Shown: positions 24,307-31,780 of the stretch, piece by piece
Position numbering within the stretch: position 1 is the stretch's first letter
Layout of the letters: every line of letters begins with the position of its first letter
Origin: M3007 sp046296435
GTDB lineage: Bacteria > Bacteroidota > Bacteroidia > Chitinophagales > Saprospiraceae
DNA length: 47,793 nucleotides
Direction of reading: 5' to 3'
NCBI GenBank assembly: GCA_046296435.1
Contig: JBKBLI010000022.1
Span: 1 to 47,793, forward strand
Notes under the pieces: model-generated
What the model saw: only the letters and a program-made list of their open reading frames with translations
What the model was told of the DNA's origin: nothing
Database searches by the model: none
Program-made: the position numbers and the translations under genes

Positions 24307-24927
24307 CTATTTCGATGTAGCGTCAGCCTGCTTATCCGGATCGAAATCAAGTCCTGCCGCCGGATTGGCAATAAACTTTTCTTCTGCCTCAGATACGTCT
24401 AAAATAACATAATAGCGCACTTTGTTAATAGCCATTTCGTCAAGCGCATCGACCAGATTCTTGTACCTAGAATCTTTCGTCGGCTTGATAATTACGTTGA
24501 GATAAGATCCTTTACGCGGCTCTTTGGTTTTAAAATCTTCGTAATCTTCCAGACCAAAGACTCCCTTTACTTTTTCCATCTTGTCGAGAATCACCCTGCG
24601 CAGTCCTTCGGCCGAGTAATCGGTCGAGTCGAGGGTCGGGTTGGTGATACCTTCGTACCAATAGACTTTGTCATTGCCGCCGAGCAGCAGGGTGAGCACT
24701 TTGGATTCTTTTACCGGTTCGAGATCATCTTTTTTGACGTCTTTCTCCGGCATTACCAAGGCCATGATCTGCGGTTTTGCGAGCGTGGTGGTCAACATAA
24801 AGAAGGTGATAAGTAGGAAGCCCAAATCCACCATCGGCGTGAAGTCGATACGGGTGGACATTTTTTTGGAGCGTACCTTACCGCCTTTGCGTTTCGACCC
24901 GCCGCCATCCTGACTAATTTCAGCCAT
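24307..24927 (-). CDS. exbD: ExbD-family biopolymer transport protein (second copy)
   Basis: 206 residues. A positively charged N-terminus (GGGSKRKGGKVRSKKMSTRIDFTPMVDLGFLLITFFMLTTTLAKP) leads into the single transmembrane helix. FTPMVDLGFLL holds the conserved Asp that carries protons in ExbD/TolR. The periplasmic part is longer than in E. coli ExbD (141 residues), as usual in Bacteroidota. It works with ExbB as the proton channel motor for TonB. It is 51 nt after the preceding exbD-like gene, from which it differs by its Lys-rich N-terminus; the two may form a heteromeric ExbD pair. Confidence 0.93.
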   Translation of the reverse strand: MAEISQDGGGSKRKGGKVRSKKMSTRIDFTPMVDLGFLLITFFMLTTTLAKPQIMALVMPEKDVKKDDLEPVKESKVLTLLLGGNDKVYWYEGITNPTLDSTDYSAEGLRRVILDKMEKVKGVFGLEDYEDFKTKEPRKGSYLNVIIKPTKDSRYKNLVDALDEMAINKVRYYVILDVSEAEEKFIANPAAGLDFDPDKQADATSK

Positions 24928-24978
24928 ATCTTTTCTTTTTTATGGTAAAAAAATGAAGTTTCGCTTGTTGTGCGCGCT

Positions 24979-25608
24979 TTACTCTGGCGCGGCCTCAAGA
25001 TTGGTGATCAGGTTGAATTTGTTGATATTCACATCTGTCAGGGTATTGATAACCTTTTGGATGTCCGGATAAGGCGTTTCCTTATCTGCCTTGATCACGA
25101 TGACGTAATCTTCGGATACGGAACCCTGCAACTTCAATTTTGCCTGCTCAAGACGGGCGTTGTGTAGCCAGGGGCCAAGTTCATTATTGGTGCTATCCGT
25201 AGGAATACCGGGCACTTTGACGGCGTTTCGCTCATGCGGTTCCATCCTGAGCCACTGGGCAAGGTTGGCGCGCGGCACGCCGAATCCGCCGACGATGCTA
25301 AATTGGAGCATATCCTCTTCTGTCAAACCCATAGGATACTGCTCGTTCATCGATTTGATCAGGTTGTAGCGCGTATGCTGACCCGTCATATCCAAGTAAA
25401 CGGTACCTTCGGGCGAGATCAATATCATCAGCGTACCTGCGTCGGGCAGTTTGGTCTCGGATACGGACGATGGCGTATCGACGATAACCGCTTCTGCCGG
25501 TTTCATTTTGGCTGTAAGCATGAAGAATGTAAGCAGTAGAAAGGCCACATCCGTCATAGCGGTCATGTCGATAAAAGGCGCGCCACGTTTGGGCTTATGC
25601 TTGGGCAT
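24979..25608 (-). CDS. exbD: ExbD-family biopolymer transport protein (first copy)
   Basis: 209 residues. The N-terminus MPKHKPKRGAPFIDMTAMTDVAFLLLTFFMLTAKMKP contains the transmembrane helix with the conserved Asp in MTDVAFLL. A periplasmic domain follows, ending with a TolR/ExbD-like DKETPYPDIQKVINTLTDVNINKFNLIT segment (about 163-200). It is paired with ExbB and the second ExbD copy; two consecutive exbD genes are a common arrangement in Bacteroidota exb-tonB operons. A 228-nt gap with a strong hairpin separates it from exbB, which may lower its expression relative to exbB. Confidence 0.93.
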   Translation of the reverse strand: MPKHKPKRGAPFIDMTAMTDVAFLLLTFFMLTAKMKPAEAVIVDTPSSVSETKLPDAGTLMILISPEGTVYLDMTGQHTRYNLIKSMNEQYPMGLTEEDMLQFSIVGGFGVPRANLAQWLRMEPHERNAVKVPGIPTDSTNNELGPWLHNARLEQAKLKLQGSVSEDYVIVIKADKETPYPDIQKVINTLTDVNINKFNLITNLEAAPE

Positions 25609-25733
25609 ATTCCTGTAGATTTAGCGTGAAACAGTTAATTTTGTCACAAAATCTGAACCTGCGCTTTTCGGATGCCGGACATACTTGCCATACGGCCAAC
25701 ATCAGGCGGCATAGATTTTGTTTTTTTGATAAT

Positions 25734-25780
25734 GGGGCGGTATTGTCTTGCGTATGGACGCTTGTTGGCAATACCGCCCC
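25734..25780. promoter_or_regulatory. Strong intercistronic hairpin between exbB and exbD
   Basis: A perfect 12-bp inverted repeat (GGGGCGGTATTG with CAATACCGCCCC) encloses a 23-nt loop. In the direction of the operon it is not followed by a T-run, so a stabilising or partial-termination element is more likely than a full terminator. On the plus strand it is followed by T-rich sequence. Confidence 0.6.
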
Positions 25781-25836
25781 TTGATTATTTTTTACTTTAT
25801 TTTTTACCGCTACTATGGCCGCAGCAATCGCAAGCA

Positions 25837-26664
25837 TTAATGATTGCGCGCAGCAAAAGTCTGGGTAAGGCTGTAACCTGCTTCGTCAATTCTGTAGGTC
25901 ATGTTGTCAATACGACCCGTAAAGAAGTTGTAGAAGATGATGGCCAGAGCCGAGGTACCGATACCGAGGGCTGTGTTGATCAGGGCTTCAGAGATACCGG
26001 TAGCGAGCGCGGTTGCGTCAGGCGCGCCTGCCGTTGCAAGGGCCGCAAAGGCCTTGATCATCCCGAGTACCGTACCGAACAAACCGATCAAGGTCGCAAT
26101 AGAGGCCAAAGTGGCCAGGATATTCAGGTTGCGCTCCAGGTTGGGCAGTTCAAGCGTAGTAGCTTCTTCTACTTCCTTCTGAATGGCGATGATCTTTTGA
26201 TCTTTCTCCATTCCAGTTACTTTTTCCATTTCGGCGTACTTCTCCAGTCCGGCGCGAACTACGTTGGCTACCGAGCCTTTTTGCTTGTCGCAGGCGCTGA
26301 TGGCCGTAGCGATATCGCCGCGATCCAGGTAGCTTTTGATGGTGCGCACGAACCCGTCGATGTTGCCGGCTCCGGATGCCTTGCGGATGGCGATGAAGCG
26401 CTCAATACCGAATACCAAACACATCAGCAGAAGGCCTTGCAGAATCGGCACAACCCAACCGCCTTTATAGACGATACCGATGTAGTTGCCCGGAAGCGGA
26501 TCCTTCGTGTTGTCGCCGTCAACGAAGTTTTTGCCTGCGCCGAAATAGTACTTGAACAAAAGTACCGTCACTACAAAGCAGAGCGGAATAACGATGTAAG
26601 GTAAGATAGAAGCGAGCGAAGTTCCTCCTTGTTGCTTCGTCTGCGTAGGTTTTGCTGCTGTCAT
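25837..26664 (-). CDS. exbB: ExbB/TolQ/MotA family proton channel protein
   Basis: 275 residues with three transmembrane regions: about 18-42 (preceded by QTKQQGGTSLASILPYIVIPLCFVVTV), about 70-92 (WVVPILQGLLLMCLVFGIERF), and a long C-terminal pair with LNILATLASIATLIGLFGTVLGMIKAF and ALINTALGIGTSALAIIFYNFF. The latter are the conserved pore helices of MotA/TolQ/ExbB. It forms the pentameric proton channel of the TonB motor in the inner membrane. First gene of the operon exbB-exbD-exbD-tonB. The promoter region is the 302 bp upstream, where no exact -7 consensus was found. Confidence 0.95.
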   Translation of the reverse strand: MTAAKPTQTKQQGGTSLASILPYIVIPLCFVVTVLLFKYYFGAGKNFVDGDNTKDPLPGNYIGIVYKGGWVVPILQGLLLMCLVFGIERFIAIRKASGAGNIDGFVRTIKSYLDRGDIATAISACDKQKGSVANVVRAGLEKYAEMEKVTGMEKDQKIIAIQKEVEEATTLELPNLERNLNILATLASIATLIGLFGTVLGMIKAFAALATAGAPDATALATGISEALINTALGIGTSALAIIFYNFFTGRIDNMTYRIDEAGYSLTQTFAARNH

Positions 26665-26966
26665 GCTGCGTTGATTTTGGTTAACAAAAATGTTTAAGAT
26701 GTTTGTGAAATCAAAATTTTAGCGACAATCACAGCGCAAGACCTGCTCTTTGCACCTTACTCCTATATAGATGCAGGCGCATCCTTTTTTGGCGTACGGT
26801 TGGGTAAAAAAAAGCATTTTGGCGCATAGATTATCGTTTTTTTCTCTGTTCGTAACGATTTTTAAGCGGCGGTAAAGTTAGGGTATGATTTACAATTACT
26901 TTGCGCATTTTTTTATTTTTGACGATTTCTAGCTAAAAAGCGTATCCAACAACCGCCAATCGCGCT
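26665..26966. other. Intergenic region upstream of exbB
   Basis: 302 bp between the exbB start and the kdsA stop, both on the minus strand. It is AT-rich with T- and A-runs, and must contain the exbB promoter and the end of the kdsA transcript. No perfect hairpin or exact TANNTTTG box on the minus strand was identified. Confidence 0.35.
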
Positions 26967-27797
26967 TCAAACCTCAATGGATGTAAGCGCCAGACGTAAT
27001 GCGACTAATTTTTCTAATAAAGATGCCAACTTGTCCAGAGGAAGCATGTTAGCGCCGTCCGACAGCGCGCGCGACGGATCCGGATGCGTTTCGATAAATA
27101 GCCCATCGACGCCTACCGCTACTCCGGCGCGAGCAAGCGCGCCGATCAACTCCGGCCTGCCGCCCGTAACGCCTCCGGGCTGGTTGGGCTGCTGGAGCGA
27201 ATGCGTGCAATCCAATACGACAGGACAACCGGTCGTCTGCATGATGGGGATGCCTCTAAAGTCAACTACCAAATCCTGATAGCCGAACGTCGTGCCGCGT
27301 TCGGTCAGCCATACTTTGTCGTTACCCGCCTCCCGAACCTTATCGGCGGCAAAGCGCATGGATTCGGGACCGAGAAACTGCCCCTTTTTGATGTTGACGA
27401 TCTTGCCTGTTTGGGCGGCGGCAGTTAGCAGCGAGGTCTGACGACAGAGAAAGGCCGGTATTTGCAGCACATCCACGTATTGGGCTGCCAGGGCCGCCTC
27501 GGGTTCGCTGTGGATATCTGTCGTCGTCGGAATGCCGTAATGAACGCCCACGCGCCGCAAGATATCTAAGGCTTTTTCGTCGCCGATCCCGGTAAAGCTA
27601 TCCCCCCGGCTTCTGTTGGCCTTGCGGTAGCTGCCCTTGAATACGTACGGTATCCGAAATTGATCGCAAATCTCACTGACGCGACCGGCGATATCAAACG
27701 CCATCTGCTCGCCTTCGATAGCGCAGGGTCCTGCGATAAGGAAGAAAGCGCCGCTTTCAGCGTGTCTGATGCCTGGTAGCATTCGGCGAATATCCAT
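26967..27797 (-). CDS. kdsA: 3-deoxy-8-phosphooctulonate (KDO-8-P) synthase
   Basis: 276 residues from ATG 27797, the normal KdsA size. The cytosolic enzyme condenses phosphoenolpyruvate with D-arabinose-5-phosphate to KDO-8-phosphate for the LPS core. Motifs: FLIAGPCAIEGEQ (near the N-terminus), VFKGSYRKANRSRGDSFTGIG (PEP/A5P site), TTDIHSEPEA, LQIPAFLCRQTSLL, VNIKKGQFLGPESM, LTERGTTFGYQDLVVDFR, DCTHSLQQPN and GLFIETHPDPSRALSDGANMLPL. The Cys in AGPCAIE is not in itself diagnostic of a metal-dependent enzyme. The start is set at the internal ATG because the promoter lies 32 bp upstream, inside the longer open frame. Confidence 0.97.
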   Translation of the reverse strand: MDIRRMLPGIRHAESGAFFLIAGPCAIEGEQMAFDIAGRVSEICDQFRIPYVFKGSYRKANRSRGDSFTGIGDEKALDILRRVGVHYGIPTTTDIHSEPEAALAAQYVDVLQIPAFLCRQTSLLTAAAQTGKIVNIKKGQFLGPESMRFAADKVREAGNDKVWLTERGTTFGYQDLVVDFRGIPIMQTTGCPVVLDCTHSLQQPNQPGGVTGGRPELIGALARAGVAVGVDGLFIETHPDPSRALSDGANMLPLDKLASLLEKLVALRLALTSIEV

Positions 27798-27828
27798 AGG
27801 AATACAACAAAGTGTCTTTTTAACGCGG

Positions 27829-27859
27829 CAAAAGTACAACCACCCCGCCAACGCGCAAA
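27829..27859 (-). promoter_or_regulatory. Bacteroidota-type promoter of kdsA
   Basis: The minus strand reads TTTG (27856-27859), a 19-nt spacer, then TACTTTTG (27829-27836). Both elements and the spacing match the Bacteroidota consensus. The predicted start near 27822 gives a leader of about 25 nt before the ATG at 27797. Confidence 0.75.
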
Positions 27860-28000
27860 GCGAAAAAGCCTGACGGCGCTAAAAAAAAGGCTTGTAAGGC
27901 ATTAAAAAATTGTTAATTGGCTCATTGGGGCCAATACATTGGTTTTTAGCCGCCGCAAAAAGAAGAAATATTGTTTGCTAAAGTGCCTGACATGGCGACC

Positions 28001-28831
28001 TCAGCGGGAGCCAGAAAGGATATCCGCTATCAACTCAGAGAGGCGGCTACCCGCCGCTTGGGCCACTTCGATGACCTCTTCTAGCGTAGTGTAGCGCACG
28101 GCTGAAGGTGGGAAGCTCACGTTGGTTACCATCGACAGCATCAGCACCTGCATGCCCGCATGTCGGGCCGCCAACGCTTCCGGTATCGACGACATGCCGG
28201 TGCAATCGCTACCCAGCACGCGTAGCATGGCGTATTCGGCGGGCGTTTCCAACTGCGGCCCCTGCAAAGCCGAGTACACCCCCTCTGAAGCCCGAATACC
28301 CAATCGCCGCGCGGCGCTGAGGGCTTGGCCGCGCAGCGCGGCATCATAAGGCTCGGACATGTCCGGAAACCGAGGGCCGATCCGCTCGTCGTTAGGGCCG
28401 CGCAGCGGATTCTCGGGCAGCAAATTAATATGATCCCGGACCACTACGATATCCCCTTTTTGAAGGTGCGGATTGATGCCGCCCGAAGCGTTGGTGATGA
28501 TCAACCGCGCAACACCCAGCATGCGCATTACGCGTATCGGATAGACCACTTGCTCCATACTCCATCCTTCGTAGTAGTGCAGCCGACCCGACATGACGGC
28601 TACCGGCTCATTGCCCACATGACCCAGCAACAACTCCCCGGCGTGACTCGCTACCGTACTATGCGCAAAATGAGGTATTTCGCCATAGGGAACGCGGCGC
28701 TCAACCCGCACCCGCTCTCCAAAATCCCCCAACCCCGTACCCAATATGATACAGGTGTGCGGCGTAAAGTTGCAGCGGTTGCGCAGGTATGCGGCAGACT
28801 CCTGCAGGCGTTCATAGAGAGGCAGAGACAT
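28001..28831 (-). CDS. Purine nucleoside phosphorylase (trimeric, PNP I type)
   Basis: 276 residues, typical of the trimeric mammalian-type PNP family (PunA/XapA), not the hexameric DeoD type. It splits inosine and guanosine with phosphate in the cytosol for purine salvage. Motifs: ILGTGLGDFGE (about 29-39), VASHAGELLLGHV, SGRLHYYEGW (about 80-89), the family signature GVARLIITNASGGINPHLQKGDIVVVRDHINL (about 105-136), GVYSALQGPQLETPAEY (about 192-208) and GMSSIPEALAARHAGMQVLMLSMVTN (about 219-244). No close operon partner; kdsA is 203 bp downstream with its own promoter. Confidence 0.95.
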   Translation of the reverse strand: MSLPLYERLQESAAYLRNRCNFTPHTCIILGTGLGDFGERVRVERRVPYGEIPHFAHSTVASHAGELLLGHVGNEPVAVMSGRLHYYEGWSMEQVVYPIRVMRMLGVARLIITNASGGINPHLQKGDIVVVRDHINLLPENPLRGPNDERIGPRFPDMSEPYDAALRGQALSAARRLGIRASEGVYSALQGPQLETPAEYAMLRVLGSDCTGMSSIPEALAARHAGMQVLMLSMVTNVSFPPSAVRYTTLEEVIEVAQAAGSRLSELIADILSGSR

Positions 28832-28945
28832 GCGCTTTATTTTTTCGAAAAACGGGCATGGGTAGAGGGTGTGGACCAGACGCGCGGAACAGCGCTCCTC
28901 ATAACGGTTTGATTATCTGTCGCATTGCCCGATCGGTCTAAAAGA

Positions 28946-28987
28946 AGCGACGCCGCACGTCGATTGCTCGGTACGGCGCCGCTTTTT
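28946..28987. terminator. Hairpin terminator downstream of the peroxiredoxin gene
   Basis: AGCGACGCCG (28946-28955) pairs with CGGCGCCGCT (28974-28983) in nine of ten positions. It is flanked by TTTTT on the plus side and by a TTCTTTTAG tract on the minus side. It lies 80 bp beyond the peroxiredoxin stop and upstream of the PNP gene. Confidence 0.55.
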
Positions 28988-29066
28988 GCCCAAAACCGCA
29001 AGCGCGCATGTAGCTGCCTTGCGCTAATTGCCAGACTGCGCCTGTCCGCGCGCCTGCCGCCGCCGC

Positions 29067-29705
29067 TTACTCGATGTCCGGCTGCGGCGTGTAGCGCAGA
29101 TAGGGCTTCACCACCTTGACGCCTTTGGGGAAGCGGGCAATCGCATCTTCGGTCGAAATGGCCGGGACAACGATCACATCTTCGCCGTGATTCCAGTCGG
29201 CAGGCGTGGCCACGCTGTGTTTGGCGGTCAGTTGCAGCGAGTCCAACACGCGCAGCACCTCTACAAAGTTGCGCCCGGTCGAGGCCGGATAGGTGATGAT
29301 CAACTTAATTTTTTTGTCGGGGCCGATGATAAAGAGGGATCGCACCGTAAAATTCTCCGAGGCATTCGGGTGAATCATGTCATACAGCGTAGCTACCTCT
29401 CGATTGGGGTCGGCAATGATCGGAAAGCCTACGGTGACACGCTGTGTTTCGTTGATGTCGTTGACCCATCCCCGGTGCGATTCGATCGGATCCACGCTCA
29501 CGGCCAGCACTTTGGTATTGCGGCGTGCGAACTCGTCTTGCAGCGCAGCCGTCCGGCCGAGTTCGGTGGTGCATACCGGCGTGTAGTCGGCGGGGTGCGA
29601 AAAAAGAATCCCCCAGCCGTCGCCGAGATATTCGTAAAAGTCAATCTCGCCTTCGGTGGTCAGGGCCTTGAAATTGGGGGCGATATCGCCTAATCGCAAA
29701 CTCAT
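29067..29705 (-). CDS. 1-Cys peroxiredoxin (Prdx6 type)
   Basis: 212 residues from ATG 29705. The peroxidatic cysteine is Cys45 in FSHPADYTPVCTTELGR, the universal PxxxTxxC motif. No second resolving cysteine is present, and the long C-terminal region (RNFVEVLRVLDSLQLTAKHSVATPADW, then GVKVVKPYLRYTPQPDIE) matches the Prdx6/AhpC-TSA 1-Cys group. It reduces H2O2 and organic peroxides in the cytosol using an external thiol. It follows the thiol/cysteine operon on the same strand after a probable terminator, so co-regulation is possible but not shown. The frame is open to 29765 but the family start fits MSLRLGD. Confidence 0.95.
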   Translation of the reverse strand: MSLRLGDIAPNFKALTTEGEIDFYEYLGDGWGILFSHPADYTPVCTTELGRTAALQDEFARRNTKVLAVSVDPIESHRGWVNDINETQRVTVGFPIIADPNREVATLYDMIHPNASENFTVRSLFIIGPDKKIKLIITYPASTGRNFVEVLRVLDSLQLTAKHSVATPADWNHGEDVIVVPAISTEDAIARFPKGVKVVKPYLRYTPQPDIE

Positions 29706-29764
29706 GATGAAGAACTTTTTATGTTGTGTGATGAAATAATTTTTTTGTAAAAAGTGTGTCGGCA

Positions 29765-29785
29765 AGGGGCGAGAGGAGCGCCCCT
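29765..29785 (-). terminator. Probable terminator of the cysM-mec-cysO/moeZ operon
   Basis: AGGGGCG (29765-29771) pairs with CGCCCCT (29779-29785) around a 7-nt loop. On the minus strand CACACTTTTTAC follows a few bases later. It lies 50 nt beyond the fusion gene's stop codon. The T tract is offset, so efficiency is uncertain. Confidence 0.45.
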
Positions 29786-29834
29786 AAGAACGCCTCTTTC
29801 CCGCGTCGAGCCTGTAGCCGCGCGCCCGGGCCGC

Positions 29835-31274
29835 TCATGCGTGGCTCTCTGCAGGTTTGGGGGCTTGCAAAACGGCCTGAATCCCGCCCCGCAAGCTGTA
29901 CAGGTTGTCGAAGCCAAACTGATCTTCGAGGGCGCGTATGGCTTTGGCGCTGCGCACGCCTGCCTGACAGTGCACCACCACCTTGCGGTCGCGGGCGAAG
30001 CGCGCCGCATGTTCGGCCACTGTGCCCAGCGGAATCAATTCGGCGCCCAGATTGGCGATAGCATACTCATGCGGCTCGCGCACATCGACCAACTGGAACG
30101 GCTCGCCGCTTGTTTGAAGACTCAAGAACTCCTCTACGCTGATTTCCTTGACCGCCCGCATTTCAGTTGGATTCTTCAATCCGCAGAACTGCTCGTAGTC
30201 GATCAGCGCCGTGATTGAGGGTCGCTCGCCATTGAGCGGATTGTCGGCCCGTCGGCGCAACTTGAAAATCCGCGATCCGAACGAAAGCGCGTCGAAACTA
30301 AACAATCGGCCGCTCAGCGGCTCCCCCACTCCCGTGACTACTTTGATCACCTCCAGCGCCTGAAGGCTGCCGATGATACCCGGCAATACGCCCAATACGC
30401 CGCCCTCGGCGCAGCTCGGCACGAGGCCCGGGGGCGGGGGCGTAGGATACAGGTCGCGGTAGTTGGGGCCGAGTTCGCCCGCCGCGTTGCGGTAGTTGAA
30501 TACCGATACTTGTCCTTCGAACTGAAAGATTGACGCATAAACGTTGGGCTTGCCGGCCAGCACGCAGGCGTCGTTGACGAGATATCGGGTCGGAAAATTG
30601 TCAGTGCCGTCGGCCACGACATCGTACTGCGAGACGATATCCAGCGCATTGGCCGAAGTCAGGCGGGTATTGTGGATGTCGAAGCGAATGTGTGGATTGA
30701 GGGCTTCGAGTCGCTTTCGGGCGGCTTCTACCTTGAGACGGCCCACATCGTCCTTGCCATAGAGCACTTGTCGCTGGAGGTTGCTGTCGTCCACCACGTC
30801 GAAGTCCACAATACCGATTTGGCCTACGCCGGCGGCTGTCAAATAGAGCAGCAGCGGGCTACCCAAGCCGCCCGACCCGACGACCAGCACCTTGGCGGCT
30901 TTGAGTTTTTGCTGCGCTTCGATGCCGAATTCCGGGATGATGATATGGCGGTTGTAGCGGGCCAACTCTTCGCGGGAGAACTGGACATCGCGGTAATCGT
31001 CCGCGCCGCCTGCGATGGCCGGGACGATGCTCAATACGGCGTCGGACACCAGCGGGGTCTGCACGCCCTGCAAGTCGCGCACATCTTCGTCGCCGACAAA
31101 CAGGTTGAGAAATGCGCGCACCTGCCCTTGTTCGTCGAGCAGATGCTTGCGAATGTCGGGATATTCGGCGGCGATCTGGAGGATGGCGGCTTCGACGGTG
31201 TCGGCCTGGATCTCCAGACGCGAGGCGTTGTTTACAAATTTGCGCAAAGGCGTAGGAATGATGATACTTGCCAT
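29835..31274 (-). CDS. CysO-like sulfur carrier fused to MoeZ/MoeB-like adenylyltransferase and rhodanese
   Basis: 479 residues in three parts. Residues 1-90 form a ubiquitin-like carrier resembling M. tuberculosis CysO (FLNLFVGDEDVRDLQG, ending SIVPAIAGG with Gly89-Gly90). Residues 95-340 form an E1-like adenylyltransferase: ATP loop VGSGGLGS (132-139), FDVVDDSNLQRQVLY (158-172) with Asn/Arg ATP contacts, GTDNFPTRYLVND, and catalytic Cys288 in PSCAEGGVLG. Residues 375-470 form a rhodanese with active-site Cys436 in HCQAGVRS. The E1 should adenylate the carrier C-terminus and the rhodanese should supply sulfur, giving a thiocarboxylate. Because the di-glycine is internal, followed by ADDYRD, the carrier needs proteolytic release; the JAMM protease encoded 77 bp upstream is the obvious candidate (inference). 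Confidence 0.9.
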   Translation of the reverse strand: MASIIIPTPLRKFVNNASRLEIQADTVEAAILQIAAEYPDIRKHLLDEQGQVRAFLNLFVGDEDVRDLQGVQTPLVSDAVLSIVPAIAGGADDYRDVQFSREELARYNRHIIIPEFGIEAQQKLKAAKVLVVGSGGLGSPLLLYLTAAGVGQIGIVDFDVVDDSNLQRQVLYGKDDVGRLKVEAARKRLEALNPHIRFDIHNTRLTSANALDIVSQYDVVADGTDNFPTRYLVNDACVLAGKPNVYASIFQFEGQVSVFNYRNAAGELGPNYRDLYPTPPPPGLVPSCAEGGVLGVLPGIIGSLQALEVIKVVTGVGEPLSGRLFSFDALSFGSRIFKLRRRADNPLNGERPSITALIDYEQFCGLKNPTEMRAVKEISVEEFLSLQTSGEPFQLVDVREPHEYAIANLGAELIPLGTVAEHAARFARDRKVVVHCQAGVRSAKAIRALEDQFGFDNLYSLRGGIQAVLQAPKPAESHA

Positions 31275-31351
31275 GATTGAGTATTTTGATTGTGTTTTTT
31301 TTTTAAATACGTCGTTGATCAGGGGGCATGCCCTGTTATCTTTGCCCGCGC

Positions 31352-31780
31352 CTATGTTTCGTCGGGCCCCTGAATCGTCTCGGAGTCAAACTGCGCAGCG
31401 TCATTCAGCCGCCAGGAGCGCAGTTCTTGGTACCGGCCATCGTGAACTGAAAAAATCAGATACGAAAAGAAGGGTTGGGCTGCGGCGCGGTCGTGCTCGG
31501 AGGGCAGGGGAGGATGATTGGGGTGTGAGTGATATACGCCGAGCAGTTCTAATCCGCGTTCGGCGGCATGACGCTCAGCGCGCAGGTAGTCGCGGGGCGC
31601 GATTTCGAAGCGGCGGCGTTTGTCGCCCTCTTTGGCATTGTGGACGGGCAAGGCCTCCAGTATATGGCGGCAGTTGTCGGCTTCGCGACCGAAGGCGAAT
31701 CCGCAACACTCATCGGGGAAAGCCTCTTCGGCGTCGGCTACCATAAGTCGAAGGGCTTCCGGATCAATCTTTAGGCTCAT
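31352..31780 (-). CDS. mec: JAMM/MPN+ zinc metalloprotease (Mec-like)
   Basis: 142 residues, a stand-alone MPN+ domain. The zinc and catalytic residues are complete: Glu24 in FPDECCGF, and the JAMM motif H84-S-H86-P with Ser94 and Asp97 in YHSHPNHPPLPSEHD. In M. tuberculosis the homologous Mec+ releases cysteine from the CysO-cysteine adduct, and the related QbsD removes residues after a di-glycine. Here it lies between cysM and the CysO-containing fusion and its start overlaps the cysM stop by 4 nt (ATGA). It could serve both to free the carrier from the fusion and to release cysteine from the adduct. The symbol follows the M. tuberculosis gene and rests on motif plus context. Confidence 0.9.
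   Translation of the reverse strand: MSLKIDPEALRLMVADAEEAFPDECCGFAFGREADNCRHILEALPVHNAKEGDKRRRFEIAPRDYLRAERHAAERGLELLGVYHSHPNHPPLPSEHDRAAAQPFFSYLIFSVHDGRYQELRSWRLNDAAQFDSETIQGPDET

Noticed and set aside
28919..28990. Possible tRNA-like structure in the PNP/peroxiredoxin gap
   Set aside because: There is no T-loop GTTCRA motif, no anticodon stem and no CCA-type acceptor; the structure is a simple hairpin terminator.
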